64,000 nucleotides of DNA from Sphaerosporella brunnea (lineage: Eukaryota > Ascomycota > Pezizomycetes > Pezizales > Pyronemataceae): the NCBI GenBank assembly GCA_008704415.1, contig VXIS01000130.1:1-64000 (forward strand), read 5' to 3'. Below the pieces are notes generated by a model, which saw only the letters and a program-made list of their open reading frames with translations, did no database searches and was not told where the DNA came from. Of this stretch, positions 13,788-26,399 are shown piece after piece. Both the position numbers and the translations under genes were made by a program. Numbering within the stretch: the stretch's first letter is position 1; every line of letters begins with the position of its first letter.

Positions 13788-16700
13788 CTACATGTTGACA
13801 GTCGGCGCGAGACTGCCGCCAATACGGCGACGAGCTTCGTCCATGTCCGCCTGCGTAACGTTCTCCTTCCGCTCGGAAACGGCAGGAGTGTCGGGGCTGT
13901 GGCCGATGGACATACCTACACGCACCAACGTCTCCAATGCAGTATTAGAGTTGTCAATGAGGTCGGCATCGAACATCATCTTCCCAGGCTCAAATAGCAG
14001 CACGATAGTACTTCCACCTGCACCCGCATTAATAAGACTGCAAATTCTATGAAACCAAGGTCTTACCAAACTGGAAGTAGCCGAACTCCTCAACTCGAGA
14101 GACTGGTCCCGGCTTTGCCGTGATGACAGTGCTTCCCACCATCATCGCTCCGACGCAGACAGCCATCACCCGGCCATGCTCCTTCGAGTCAAATGGAACG
14201 CAAACACGAACGTTCTCACCATACACGTCAAGTCTACCAGAAACTATTAGAACCGCCGAGAGATGGTTATGGGAGGCATAAACTTACGCAGATCGGACGG
14301 CCATAGGGTTCACCGTGTAATATTCACCTGGGATGAGCTTCGGCTCTCCCATTATACCATCAACCGGGCAGTGGAAACGATGATAATCCTGAGGCGCCAA
14401 TCGGAAGATTCCGAGAGTTCCCTTCTCGAACCGCTTGACATCCTCGGGATAGGCGTCACCCAGAAGCCTTGCGATAGTGAACTCACGGCCCTTGATCCAG
14501 ATGCGAGTTGCGTCATCAACTTTGTTAAAGGTGACACAACGGCAATCCGCCGGTGATACAATCACCTTGGGGTTATCGGGGGACGTGCATGGCCTTGCAC
14601 CGGGCTTCAATTCTCGGTAGAAGAACTCGTTAAACCTGGTTTCGTTAACATTACATTCAAGAATCATAAGATATCACACTTACGTCTTGAAATCTTCCAA
14701 AGGCCGCAGAACCTCAGACATGTCCAATTGGTGGAACGCGATGAAACCCTTGATATCCCTTGCAGAGGCAGGGTTGTCGAATTTCTTGCCTTGCTTGACA
14801 CTCATCGAAGACAAGAGCTTGCGAACTTTTGCGAGGTTAGTGTATAAGAAAACGGAACCTGGGGGCATAATATCATACTTCGCTTCTTCTCCATACTGCT
14901 GCCTCCCAAGCCCTTGTAGAGTAGTCGGATACCCAACCGGACATAGACGCTCATTCGCTCCTCCTGGATCTGACCCGTGATTCTGTCCTGAACCAGGATG
15001 TTTGCAGAGTTCGCACCCAGTTTGTATCCACCATAGGAAACCTTGGAGATGACCTTAGAGTACCATTTCCGCTGGGCCTGACTGGATGTAACGAAGCCAC
15101 CCATCACCAGCTTGTCCACTTGGCGCCAGTCCTGCGACGCGCAAGTTGCCAGATGAGTGACAATATCCATCTCTGAGCGCTTGTTCATGCGGGGCTGGTG
15201 GCACAGAGGACACTCCCTGATTTGGATGACGTGCTCCTCGGATTTGCTGTCTACATCACCCAGGGTAGCGCCCTCGTCTCCAGGAATACCCAATACGGGT
15301 TGCTGAATCCCGAGGGAGAGAGTCGACGGGTTTCTGCTACCGATGCCAGGAGTGGGCGTTTCAGATTCGTACACCGATTTACTGTCGTCAGACGACCTGC
15401 GACTAGCTTTCTGAGAAAGGGCTGTCAGTTGATCCTCCAGGCAAATCACCGCCTGGTCGATAGTCAATTCCACGTCATCCAAGCTCTCAGTGCCATTTGC
15501 CGCCCAGAACCTCTGAAAGAAGGAATCGATGGTGCTCTCGTGGAGAGTAGAACCGAGGGTGTCCAGCATGGTAGTAAGCTCCACCCGGCTAATCTTCCCA
15601 CTATCGTCGGAGTCGTACTGACGCAGCATCGCCCTCCAGAAATGCTGGCGGAGTGCGGGGTAAGGAACATATTTTACTTTGAAATAAAGCTCCGGCTTGT
15701 GCTTGTCTTGCCACAGATCTTTGTTCTTCAGCGGAAGAGGGATTGAGACGGGCTTAAGGGCATATTCGATGTTCTCGGCAGGAATGGCCCTGTTAGGGGA
15801 CGGCGGGTTAATTGTGAGCTCTCCCTCCGCAACCCCACCATCCGGGCCGGTAGAAACAGTACGTAGAGATTTTGACGAAGACCGATGGACAAGATCCGGG
15901 CGCTGCTTCGCAGGAGCTGAAAGACTGGACGACGAAGCCGTCCTCGAGAGAGGCAAGCGGAATCTGGATTTGTTCTCGGAAAACGACATCGGGCTCGGAG
16001 GACCGCCGTTATCTTGAGATTCGGCAAAACTGTACAAACCAGTCTCAGGGTCTGCCGCAGGCTGTGTGTTCTTGATAATCTCTTGCACGGGATAAACAGT
16101 CTCCGCCACAAAATCATTCGAAGAGAACTTGTCCCTATCCACCACGGCAAAGCTGAGGGAGTAGTTCTGTTCGTGGCGGAGCACCTGGAACAGCATCTTC
16201 TCATCATAAACGGGGTTCAGATTGTGCCGGATGTGTTTCGTCTTAAAAGTCTTCTTTCCGAGTGAGACGACAACAAACGGATCCATATCAAAGCCAGTAC
16301 GTGTGACTGCAATCAATCAGTTCCCACTCTCCACCAGGACCACCAATATCTCAGTCCTTACCGTTCTTCTCTGGGGGCAAGTCGGTAATTCTAGAAACCT
16401 CCAGGAAAATGACACCCAGAACATCAGATTCACTGCTGAAGCGGTATGAATTATCGACATCTTTCTTGCTCTTCCCCTTCTTTGTCTTGCTCTGCTTGGG
16501 CCCCTTATCCGTCACCGAAGATTCATCCTCAGGGCTAGGACTGCTACTATCGTCATCGTCCGAGAAGTCAATGTCGCGCGATAGCACGTCCTCGCTTATG
16601 GAGGCAGGACTGGGCAGCGGCGGCGCAAAAGTGTTCTTGAAAGCCGTCCACTTCTCAAAAATCTCTGCCTTGGAGGGAGTGGGATCTTCGGTAGTGTCAA

Positions 16701-17408
16701 CCAGCGCAAAGGTGAGCTGGATCTCTCCGGAGACGCCCGCCTTCTTCCGGCTTGACTTCAAAGGAAACCATCGCGTCTATAGCGTCGTCGTTAGCATGGG
16801 ATCGCGTGTCGCCAAGTAGGAACTCACATCCGAGATCTTCCCTCCTGTGAACACCTCGTCGAGATTGACCTCGCACTCGCCCATGTAGTCCTACGCGCGA
16901 TCAGAAAAAAAAAAAAAAAAAAAAAAAACGTTTATCGAGGCTCGGAACCTTTCCAAACCTATCCTTATCCCAGCAGACGCACACCAAGGGCGGATTGCGC
17001 GCACCGCTCAGCGGCATATCAAACGTGTCGTTCCATACCGGGTTCAAGGTCTTGGGCTGCGCCTCTGTCTGGAAGCGATAGTCGCTCCATTGAAGGACAA
17101 GATACTGTAGACGTCAATTTGTTGCTCTTCGTCGATGAGGTGCGGGGTAAGCGGGTTGCGTACAGGGTCGCTCAGTCCGTTCTTGTCCTTGGGTGCGAGG
17201 TTCCGGCCCTTTGACGCAGAGAGACTTTAGTTGGCCAGAGTTCACGAGAGAACAGGAGGTAGACAGGATATATAGATACCTGGTTTACGGAGACCTTGAG
17301 GACGAGAGAGCTTTCATTTATTGCTTTTGGTGATCCAGAGCGACTTGTAACAGGAGAGGTGTTCTTAGAGCGTCCTTGCAGACGTGAGGGGATGTTAAGC
17401 AGCACCAT
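13788..17408 (-). CDS. psd2: C2-domain phosphatidylserine decarboxylase (Psd2 type)
   Basis: Converts phosphatidylserine to phosphatidylethanolamine at endosomal/Golgi-type membranes. Ten exons: 17280-17408, 17164-17208, 16949-17104, 16828-16890, 16362-16776, 14879-16306, 14684-14825, 14288-14635, 14067-14233, 13788-14017; 3123 nt, 1040 residues, normal for the family. A first C2 domain lies at about 36-125 ([20 protein letters not shown]). A second C2 follows a Ser/Asp-rich linker at about 253-350 ([20 protein letters not shown]). An EF-hand loop [13 protein letters not shown] sits near 505, and a [13 protein letters not shown]...HLATC zinc-ribbon-like motif follows. The decarboxylase domain ends with GGST at residues 965-968, where Ser967 becomes the pyruvoyl group by self-cleavage; an intron splits this motif. 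The donor of intron 3 is the unusual GTTCCG, and that intron carries a run of about 23 A. Confidence 0.95.
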
Positions 17409-19383
17409 CTCAGCAGCAGCGAATTAGGAGTCGACAAAGCTGAGGCTGGCTGGTCTGCAAGCGGGCAAAACCGGTTTTCTTGGGGATTTCACCGTGATGC
17501 AATTTTGTTTTGATTTGCCGACGATGGGCACTCTGCACGCCGCTGCTTAAAGCAGAACCGCGTACACACGCACCGGGACCGAATACTAGGTATCACCCAG
17601 GGGAAGAAGAACGCCGTTGTAAGAGTCGAGATCCGTCAATGCCGACCGTTCAAATCGTGGCGAAGGCGATGTGTAGTTTCTTCAATACTCGGGAAACGGA
17701 TCAAGGGGGAGAGGGATCTGAAATGCAGGGCGGCCGGAAAATCGATTTCGCGAATGAGACGACGACGAAGAAGATAACGACACCAATGTTCCCCAGCTGG
17801 GCGGGATTTTCAGCTGAACCGAGGACTCCGTGTGAAAGAGATGTTGATAATGACGAGAGAAGCAATACAATCACCACTTAAGGCATGAATTGCTGGATGT
17901 TCTTCGGGAAAAAGAAAAAAGGGTTGAAATTCGAAAGAGATCAACAATATTTTTTTTTTTGCTTGTCGTGCAGCTGAGAGGCTACCGCAGCCTTTCAAGT
18001 GGTCAAAGGCTAAGATGAGGGCGGATGAGGATTTAATGTTGGGCCTGTGGCTGTGGGGTGAGGGAGTCAGCTACCTATGCTTTTTGGTGGGCGGCAGTAG
18101 TGGAGTTGGTTCGTTCGCTCAGGCCTCCTAGGATGGATGAACGACGACGAGACACCACCACCACCACAGCACTACCAACCGCGGGCCAAAGCAAGGAGCA
18201 AAAGGGCGAGCGAAGGCGAAGTCGGATTAGTTTTAGGTAGGAGGGAGCATGTTGTCGTGTGTGCGGAAACGCGAAGCCTCCAACTCCGAGGATAAGACAA
18301 GACAAACCTCATGAATCACCGCCAACTCAAATCCACGTCCGTCCATTCAATTCAAAGCCTGCGCACAAGCCAGCAACCGGCGAATCGCCATCTCGCCGAG
18401 TCTGTGTTTACCGTTGGCCAAGTCGCCATCGGCACTGCAGTCTAAGAAGCATCATGTGCGATCAACACGATCTCACAACAACTTCAATCGAGACGCACCA
18501 CCACCGCCTGCGGCTGAGCCAAGAGATCGACCGGGCAGTTAGGCTCCCAGCTATAAACAAACGATCCCACCACGACCACACCCTGAAGCCGGAAAAAGGA
18601 TCGGGAGGAAAATCAGAGATGTCACTCCTACCCAAGAGCGACAAATTCCAGAATTCGAAGCCTTTGTGTGTAACTACAGTTACGTACGCCCCCGCATGGA
18701 TGACGGCAGCCGCATACATACCATACACACATAAAAGTGTCAACATCCAAAATATGTGGAGTACATGCTTATGCGCCGTGTCGTCCAGCAATTTCGGAGA
18801 CAGGCAGAGCGCGCGCGGCTGCGCATTCAGGGAGTTGTGTTACATAGGTCGCGATCGACAAAACCCTGTGTGCTCGTGTGTTGAAACAGTCAGGGTCGTT
18901 ATGTATCGATAGATAGGGTAGGCACCTAATGTAGCCGCCCAAGAACTCCGATGCCGATGCCTCCAAAATCTCATGAGCTCATAGTTACGGGCATCGCAGC
19001 TTCTCCGGGCCCGTGCCGTCCCGGAAGCGGAGGCGGATTACCTGGCCGCCTTCCCGCCGCCTAGGTATACCATCTCTCGCCAAACCCGAGTAGGAAATCA
19101 AATCTTAGACCCCTCACCTCACAAAAGAAGAAACATCGCATGCAGCAATGAGCATGAACGCATCTCCCCCGCGTGGGTCGTCGTCAAGGAGAAAAAGAAA
19201 GGATAACCTTCTCCCTCCAAACCCCAATCACTCAATCGTGCTGACCCGCAGTCGACGTCAGCAACTCCACTTTGTATGTAGTCGCACCTAACTACTCTGG
19301 CCCCGACTCAAACTCTACCATATTTTTTTCAGTATGAGAAATACGTATGTACTTGTACATAACATCATCGGGTTCGGCCCCGT
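17409..19383. other. Intergenic, no recognised gene
   Basis: About 2 kb upstream of psd2. The longest open frame (18259-18912, +) reads as low-complexity, non-conserved sequence. I see no convincing gene, repeat family or RNA here. Confidence 0.5.
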
Positions 19384-19406
19384 AAAAACAAAAACAAAAA
19401 CAAAAA
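19384..19406 (-). terminator. RNA polymerase III terminator of tRNA-iMet
   Basis: On the minus strand, four T5 runs separated by single G residues begin 4 nt after the tRNA 3' end. This is a typical Pol III stop with backup tracts. Confidence 0.85.
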
Positions 19407-19410
19407 GTTA

Positions 19411-19482
19411 TAGCAGCACCTGGTTTCGATCCAGGGACCTCCGGGTTATGAGCCCGGCGCGCTTCCGCTGCGCCATGCTGCT
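19411..19482 (-). tRNA. Initiator tRNA-Met (anticodon CAU)
   Basis: 72-nt cloverleaf without encoded CCA and without intron. The acceptor stem AGCAGCA pairs with TGCTGCT, followed by discriminator A. The A1:U72 end pair is diagnostic of eukaryotic initiators. The D arm is GCGCAGCGGAAGCGC. The anticodon stem has three consecutive G:C pairs below the loop CTCATAA (anticodon at 19448-19450). The T loop reads ATCGAAA instead of TTCGAAT, another initiator hallmark. Internal promoters are the A box near TGGCGCAGCGG and the B box GGATCGAAACC. Elongator tRNA-Met is excluded by these features. Confidence 0.96.
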
Positions 19483-20270
19483 TACGGATATCCCTTCTCC
19501 CTTTTACTTGAAGTAATACACAACACTTTTCTCCTTGAGTCACAACCCCCCAAATTACGAGTGCTGTTCTATGTACGCAACCCTCACTAACCACACACAA
19601 GACCCATCACCAGCACCAGCACCACCTCTGTTCTTGCTCGGCAGTGTCATGGTCCTGCAACCCGAAAAATAGCTCGAGCAAGACCAACTCGGAGAACTGA
19701 CACTGAAAAATCACTCTCCATGGAGTGAGATGTACGGCCTGGAAAACCCAACGCCCAAGGCAAGAAAAACATCGTGAAGCCGCTGGCCCTAGATACTGGC
19801 TGGCTTTGTAGAATGCATGTGATATGCAGTCAGTCGCCTGTGGTTACTATTCCAGTCGTCTCCCCACCGATGTCAACAGAGCGTGTTGAGTCGGATGACA
19901 TCAACTTCGGTGGTGGTGACACGCGAGTGATTGACTGAGCAAAAGATCATCTGCATGAGAAAGAACCACAAACTCCATTCCCAATTTCGTATGCAGTGGC
20001 AGATTACATGTTGTTCGATCGTCTCATCTAGAAGCAACAGATCCACCCTTCGTTTTCCCTATCGAGTGAGCAATTTTCCACATCCCACCACCAGAAAGCA
20101 GCTCGAACAGGAGATGAACATCGTGACAAACAAGCAGACAAGGGGAAAAAGAAAGAAAAGAGAAAAAAGAAACCCATACGCATTAGCGCCCGAATGAACA
20201 AAGTAGAAAGCAAATGCAAATCAACAATCCCTCAAAGAGAAAGCTCCCAGCATGCAACCTCTGCACTACT
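19483..20270. other. Intergenic, tRNA upstream flank and taf12 3' flank
   Basis: No ORF with protein-like composition. A purine-rich stretch (about 20140-20170) lies close to the taf12 3' end. Confidence 0.5.
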
Positions 20271-22409
20271 CTACTCTCCGTTCTTTCCCGCAGTCTGGGC
20301 GAGCTGCTTCTGCGCGATCAAGGCGTTCATCTTGTGATGGTATCCCGGGGCGGGGTTGAACTTGCGAACGGTGCGGATCTCGTCGGCGGAGTAGCCGGGG
20401 ATGCGGATGTTGTAGTTGCGCTCGAGAATGATCTGGATGTCCTTAATGTCGAGCGTGTCCGAGCCGCGGAGCTTGGCCATCTTGCAAGCGGTGGTCGCGA
20501 TGTTATCGATGAATTCATCCACGATCTCAAGAATTGACTTGGAGAATTGTCAACAGGATTGAGGGCAAAGATTGAGGGATTGGGGGGGTGGACAAACCTC
20601 CTCCACGTCGGGGTCCAGCTTCTCGTCAGGATCAATCTGCTTGACAAGCTCTTCGAGCTTGCGCTTGCTGAGTAGACCCATGCCGCCCTCGTCAAACTCA
20701 AAAGGAGGCTTCGCGACAATGGCTGGCGTGCCGAGGACCTGGTTGGTAGGCATGTTGGCGCCTCCAGTGAGCGAGGGGCGAGCCGGCGGGATGGTAGCGG
20801 GAGTTGGAGGCAGAATGCTGAGGCTCTGCGGAACAGGCATGCGCAGGACGGGAGCCTGCTGAGGAGGGATTTGGCCTGGTGGTATTTTTTGCTGTTGTTG
20901 CTGGGGGTGTGGGGGTTGTTGTGGTTGAGGTTGTTGGGGGAGCTGCTGAGGTACTGGGGTTCCAGAAGTGGTAGTAGGTCGACCAACTTGCTGGGGTTGG
21001 GCTGAGCCCTGACGTGGAGCAGGGGAGTTGGGGCCCGCCATTGGAGTGCCTACGTTTGTCGGTACCGGGGATCCTACCATTGCGCGAACTTGCTGCTGCT
21101 GCTGCTGCTGTTGAAGTGGTGGGCGAGGGGCCGCCTGCTGCTGCTGCTGCTGTTGTTGCTGTTGTTGCTGCGGTAGCTGCTGTTGCTGTAGCACTTGCGG
21201 CTGTTGCTGCTGCTGGTTGGGCAGCTGCATGTTTGGCTGGTTGGGCGACATGTTTGGCGGCATGCCGGCTGCCTGCTGCTGCTGCTGCCGCACCTGGTTC
21301 ATCTGGGTCACGTGACTATTGACGTTGGGAGGTGAGCCAGCTCTGGCTGCGTCTACAGGGGTGGCGAGCTGCTGCGGCTGCTGCATTAGAGGCGGCTGCT
21401 GCATTGGCTGGGCTTGGGAAGGAGAGGCCTGGGCGGGACGGGGCTGCATGTTCTGCGGCGGCTGCTGTGGTGGTTGCTGGCCGTGGCCGGAAACCATGCC
21501 CTGTTGGGCCGGGTGTGGCTGCTGCTGCTGGGGGGGTTGCTGCTGCTGCGGGGGTTGCTGGCCTCCACCCCCGCCACCGCTGCCACCACCACCACCACCA
21601 CCGCCAGCAGGCATTTGCTGCTGCTGCTGACGCTGCTGCTGCTGCCACTGCTTCTGCTGGCGGTGGAAGTTCAACAGCGCCTCCTTGTATTGGGTGAAGG
21701 CCTGTTCCGCGTTAGACAGCTTCTTCCGGATCTCGGCTTCCACTTCCGCCGTGTGGCCGCCCCTCTCGAGCGCCTGCTGGAACTCCGACATCTGTGCCTT
21801 CGCTTGACTCAGTTTGTGGCCGATATTGGTAATCTTGTTGCCGATTTCGGCTCGCCACCGGTCGGCTTCGTGTGCGGGGACCGTCGGCGGCGGGATCCAT
21901 CGCTGCTGCGTCTGCGCCGATATCGCCATGCTCAACCCACCCGCACCGGCAGTTCCGGTAGCCCCAGCATTTCCGGCCACCGCCGCCGCGCCAGACGGTA
22001 CCCCCCCAGCCGCTGCCTGCTGGTTCTGCAGCATCTGCTGCTGCTGCCGCTGTTGCACCTGCGTTCGCAGGTGCACAAACACTTTATCAAGCTTGAGCTG
22101 GGCATTCTGGCCCTCTGGCGACGCGGCACCCTTAGTGTCGACGAGGGTCTTGAGCTGCTCGATGCCGCTGAGGTATTTGCGACGTTGGTCCTCGGGCATA
22201 TTAGGTTGCGACAGTGCAGCCTGAAGAATCTGTTGCTGCGTGGGCGTGAGACTGCTGAGTCTCGGGGGAAGAGCCGACATCGTGATCGAGGTGGCGTTGT
22301 TGTTATCGTCTAGCTTTTGCTGCTTGATCGCAGGCGTGCGGCTGCTCTCGGGGTTCTGGTCGGTGGGCTTGCGTTTTCGATTTGCGCCACTGCTGCTCTT
22401 AGTCGACAT
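20271..22409 (-). CDS. taf12: TFIID/SAGA subunit TAF12
   Basis: Histone-fold subunit shared by TFIID and SAGA in RNA polymerase II transcription; pairs with TAF4 or ADA1. Two exons: 20598-22409 (604 codons) and 20271-20537 (88 codons plus stop), 692 residues. The 60-nt intron has donor GTTTGT and branch-like GTTGACA. The start was chosen at the first in-frame ATG of the conserved N-terminus (MSTKSSSGANRKRK). An N-terminal helical segment (PPRLSSLTPTQQQILQAALS; RRKYLSGIEQLKTLVDTKG) is followed by a Gln/Pro-rich middle with several poly-Q tracts and a poly-Gly patch. The C-terminus carries GGMGLLSKRKLEELVKQIDP and the histone fold (ILEIVDEFIDNIATTACKMA; SDTLDIKDIQIILERNYNIR). It shares a 567-bp divergent promoter with sec28. 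Confidence 0.95.
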
Positions 22410-22976
22410 CAAAAAGCATGCACTCTCACTTTCTGACCCGCGATCGATGGATGTGTGTCCGTGGCCGTGGTGTTGTTCCCTCACGCGCGCACACGCTATG
22501 GCCCCTTTCGTCTTTCCTCTCCCCGCTAGCGAACAGGCGTCGAAAGCGCGAAGAAGTAAACGTTCGTCGTCGCCGGTTTCGGCTGGGCCTGAGTTTTCAG
22601 CTGGGATGGGTGCTGATCTGATGGGTGGGCTACGGTGCTGTTTGTCGTCCGTAGAGCGGGCTGTCGGTCGGGTATGAATGATGTATCGCAACGCGCGAGG
22701 TTGCAGCAGAAGAGAAAGCTTAGCGCGAAGCGACAAGAAGGAAAGGAGCCGAAAATAGACAAAAATCTTCAGAAAGCTTTTAAATGCGCATATAAAAACT
22801 AATTGGAGGTATTGGAGAGCCCTTTTGAGAGGTTTCTTTCAATTTGGATGCGCAATGCGTTGCCCACGTTGGCGAAGGACAGAAGTTCGGTTGCGAAGGT
22901 TGGAGCGAACAACCACCTCAACAGCACTACCAACAACCAAAACAACCCTCTTCAACTCTCCAGTCCCACAGCTACA
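22410..22976. promoter_or_regulatory. Divergent promoter between taf12 and sec28
   Basis: The 567 bp between the two start codons. A TATA-like sequence TATAAAAA at 22791-22798 lies about 180 bp upstream of the sec28 ATG in the plus direction. No other ORF is supported. Confidence 0.5.
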
Positions 22977-24079
22977 ATGGATCCATTCTCCTCCGAAGGA
23001 GGTAAAACTCTCCCAATTCCCCTGCTCTGAACAGCGCATGCTGACCTCAGCAGAGCTCCTGAACCTCCACAACTCCTTCCATCAAGGCCAATACACGAGC
23101 GTAATCAGCGAGTCCACAGCAGGCCTCTCCCCCACAAACCAAACTGCGGCAAAAGTCTACATCCTGCGGGCGCGCATCCAAACCGGCGAAGCCGCAGCCG
23201 TGATCCAGGAGCTTTCGGATGCGACGGAACCAGACCTGAAAGCTGTAAAAGCATTCGCGGAGTACACGCTCAACGCGAACGCGGCTGAGATGGAGCAGCT
23301 GGTGGCTGCAGAGGCGGAGAACGCTACTGTTCAGGTGCTGGGAGCTACCGTGTTGCATTTGGAGGGACGAAGCGAGGAGGCGCTGGCGCTGCTGGGGAAG
23401 CATCAGGGCAATTTGGAGGCGTGAGTTTCCTGCCTTGTAATGTGGCACAGCCACGGGTGATGCTGAATCGGACATTGTAGCCTCGCTTTGATCGTGCAGC
23501 TCCGCCTCTCGCAGAACAGAACGGACCTGGCGTTGAAGGAGGTGCAGTCGGCGAAGAAGTGGGCCCAGGACAGCCTTCTCGTGAACCTGGCCGAGTCCTG
23601 GGTTGGCCTCCGAATTGTACTTCCACACATCCCATCTCCAGCTCGTATATATCGTCCACGCACTAATCCCTCCAGGGCGGCGATAAATACCAGCAATCCT
23701 ACTACGTCTACGAAGAGCTCGCGCAAGCACCCATTTCGTCTTCTGCACAGACACTGGTCGGCCAAGCCGTGGCCGAGCTGCATCTCGGTCGCCTGGAAGA
23801 GGCCGAAGTCGCATTGCAGCAGGCACTCGAAAAGAATCCTACTCATGCTGAGGCGTTGGCAAATTCTATCGTCCTTGCCACGCTGGCTGGAAAGGATTCG
23901 GGCGATTATCTCAAGTATGGTTTACCCGCGGGGGGTTGAGATGATGAGGATGCTGACACGTGGTACGTAGGACCTTGGAGGGTGTTGCCCCAAACCATAT
24001 TTTCCTGGAGGACTTGAAGAGCAAGAGTGATATGTTTGATAAGGCGGCGGCTAAATACTCGCCCAAAGTTGGCGCTTGA
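22977..24079 (+). CDS. sec28: Coatomer epsilon subunit (COPI)
   Basis: Epsilon-COP stabilises alpha-COP in the COPI vesicle coat (Golgi-to-ER retrieval). Five exons: 22977-23001, 23051-23420, 23481-23616, 23676-23914, 23971-24079; 879 nt, 292 residues, normal family length. The exon 2 acceptor is a tandem CAGCAG, so 23054 could also be used, changing one residue. The protein begins MDPFSSEG and has the family's TPR-like helical repeats (ELLNLHNSFHQGQYTSVISE; KVYILRARIQTGEAAAVIQE; GGDKYQQSYYVYEELAQ; LVGQAVAELHLGRLEEAEVA; KNPTHAEALANSIVLA). It ends SDMFDKAAAKYSPKVGA. Introns 2-4 are 59-60 nt and intron 1 is 49 nt. Confidence 0.93.
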
Positions 24080-24647
24080 AAATGCGTAAAATTGGCGAGG
24101 ACGGGGCTGTAGAGAATACATGCGCACAAAAAGTACTAAAGGGGTGTTTGAAGGAATTATCTGATAAGCGCGTGTGAAGATGTTTTTTTTTTTGATTTTT
24201 TTTGCTTGCAATCCAATCGCCACTATTCGCCCCGTAGAATGCAGCCACGGCCTTATAAGATCGTCAGTCAAGCTAGGTAGCTTGAGGTTTGGACCCAGAA
24301 CTCCAACTCGGCCTACTGCGAGTGAGCTCACGAGTTCACATACGAGCACTCGGCCTATCAGCTTTGACATCGTTCCTCTTCCCCTTCCGTGCAGCCTTTT
24401 TCACGCATATGGCCAGGAGCTTCAAATGATCGCAGTGGGGGTGGGATGAGGGGTAGTTAAAATTCGAATCCCGTACCTAGTATACGTACCTATCGACACT
24501 GCCACAGACGTTTTGGCCCATGGGCCTGGGTTCATCTGGTTTATTCCAACCCCCCAGCCCCCCCTATCTGCATCTGCACATGAATACGGTGAAGAAGACG
24601 CTCCTGCTCATTTACAGTATTTGTTTGGCAGGGCAGCCCTGTTTATC

Positions 24648-24676
24648 AGTACATACGAGTACATACGAGTACATAG
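24648..24676. repeat. Short tandem repeat, unit ACATACGAGT
   Basis: Two full and one partial copies of a 10-nt unit in intergenic DNA. Confidence 0.8.
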
Positions 24677-24883
24677 CGACAATGTATATAGAGGAAATGC
24701 GCATCTACATAACATATAGGCTGAGCCCCTACTAGTACTGAGCGATATTTGTTTCCGCCACCCAGAATATGTATAAATCATAGGTAGCCGCATAGAAGTA
24801 TTGTATGTAGAGATCCTTGTGGCGATCCGGCATCAACGGCTCACTCATCACTCATCTCATTGAGGCTTGAGGGAAATTCTGGC

Positions 24884-24915
24884 TCTCCCTCCCTCCCTCC
24901 CTCCCTCCCTCCCTC
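24884..24915. repeat. (CCCT)n microsatellite
   Basis: About eight tandem CCCT units. Confidence 0.9.
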
Positions 24916-26377
24916 GCACAATAATACCGGATGTACTACATACCTGGCATTCCGCTCAGTTCAGCCGGGTGGATGTCGAAATAACCTCACATCTGGGTTC
25001 GTGCAACCCGAATCAAGTGACTGATGTTGATCTGCCGCCGCGTTGCTGGCTGGTGCCCTGACGATCCCACAGCCATTCTTTCAAAGCCAAAGCCTCTCAC
25101 TTGAGCTCACTCGCGGGGGCCGTGCTAAAGTACACGTGACGGGGGAGGGGGGTGAATATTCCCAGCAGAAATCAGCAAACGGAAGCTTGTAAACTCGCTT
25201 GCAAATGATCGACATGGCTAGGTGATAAAGGTGCTGGTGGTTGTTGAAGGGAAAAGGGAAAGTGATAGATAGGATAAGAGTTGAGCTGGAACGAATGACG
25301 AGGGCGCCAGTTGCCATGTGTTATACGTCGTACCCCGCTTTCGTTCGTGGGTGCATGCAGCATTTCAACGGTGACGGTGACGTTCCGAGTCATGAATGAT
25401 GCTGCTGCGGGATTTTTGGAGTTCAGTTCAGGGTTTTGCCAGATCTATAGAGTTGCTTGCTTGCTTGGAAGAATGAGTGAGGTAAGATTCAACTATCAGA
25501 TTGTGATGCAGGAAGTCGAGTCGTCTCTGGTGGTGCTTACATAGGTCGGTAGGTAAGCAGCTAAGTTAGCTGCCAAAATGACGTTGGGGGGGGGGGGGGG
25601 CAAGCTTCTGATCCAACCACAAGGCGTCGATCTCGGAGGTGAGTGCTCCTGTTTGGTTTGGGGCGGCGGAGGAGGCTCTTCCTGGCACGCTCTGTTTGTT
25701 CGGCAAAAACAAAAAAAAAAAGTTGGTTGCTGGCTGACTTCCGAGTGGTGGGTGCCCAAACCTATCGGAACCGGGGATGTTCAGCCGTGATCGGTATCTC
25801 TCTCCAGGGCCTGGTGTGTGTGTGTGTGTGGATGGATGATTTGGCATTGTTCAGGCACCACCCCCGAAAATTCATTATCTCGTGCTGCTGCATGAAAAAA
25901 AAAAGAAAAGGCTGTTACCCTGGGATTCGATCCGACTGTTGGCATGCTTTCACGATGATTTTCCCGCTGCCCAAAGCTTCCGGCCAGCTTTGCAGCGTAA
26001 TTACGTTACGTTTCGTAGATCGGAATCCTTTTCGGTATCGATTCCTTCTTGCTTTTCCTTTCGTCGCTAAGGCGAGGTTCCCGCTTCCGAGATCTGGTTG
26101 AGCCATGCCATGCAAGCAAGCAGGCTGTGGGAATTCCGGCGGGCAGCGGCGGCGGGAGTGCTCTTGTTGTGCCTGGAGATTGTTTTGTGGATGTATGTAT
26201 GGTGCATTCCGTAGGTATTTACTTCCCTACTGCTCTACTCTGAAGTAGAAGTTCTCTGTATCGATCGATCCATCCAATGGTAGCTGCTCGATATCGATGT
26301 GATGGACTTTCCTTGCCAAGCAGCTCGTATCAGCGGTCCAAACAAAGCAGCCCCGCGGAATCAAACCAGAGCATCCA

Positions 26378-26399
26378 CCCATCCATCCATCCATCCATC
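26378..26399. repeat. (CATC)n microsatellite
   Basis: Five to six tandem CATC units. Confidence 0.85.

Noticed and set aside
18259..18912. 217-codon plus-strand ORF between psd2 and the tRNA
   Set aside because: Composition (many His/Thr/Arg/Cys, no hydrophobic pattern) fits non-coding DNA; no recognisable family.
21414..22313. Plus-strand ORF of 299 codons rich in Leu
   Set aside because: Complement of TAF12 CAG (Gln) repeats, which read CTG (Leu) in this direction.
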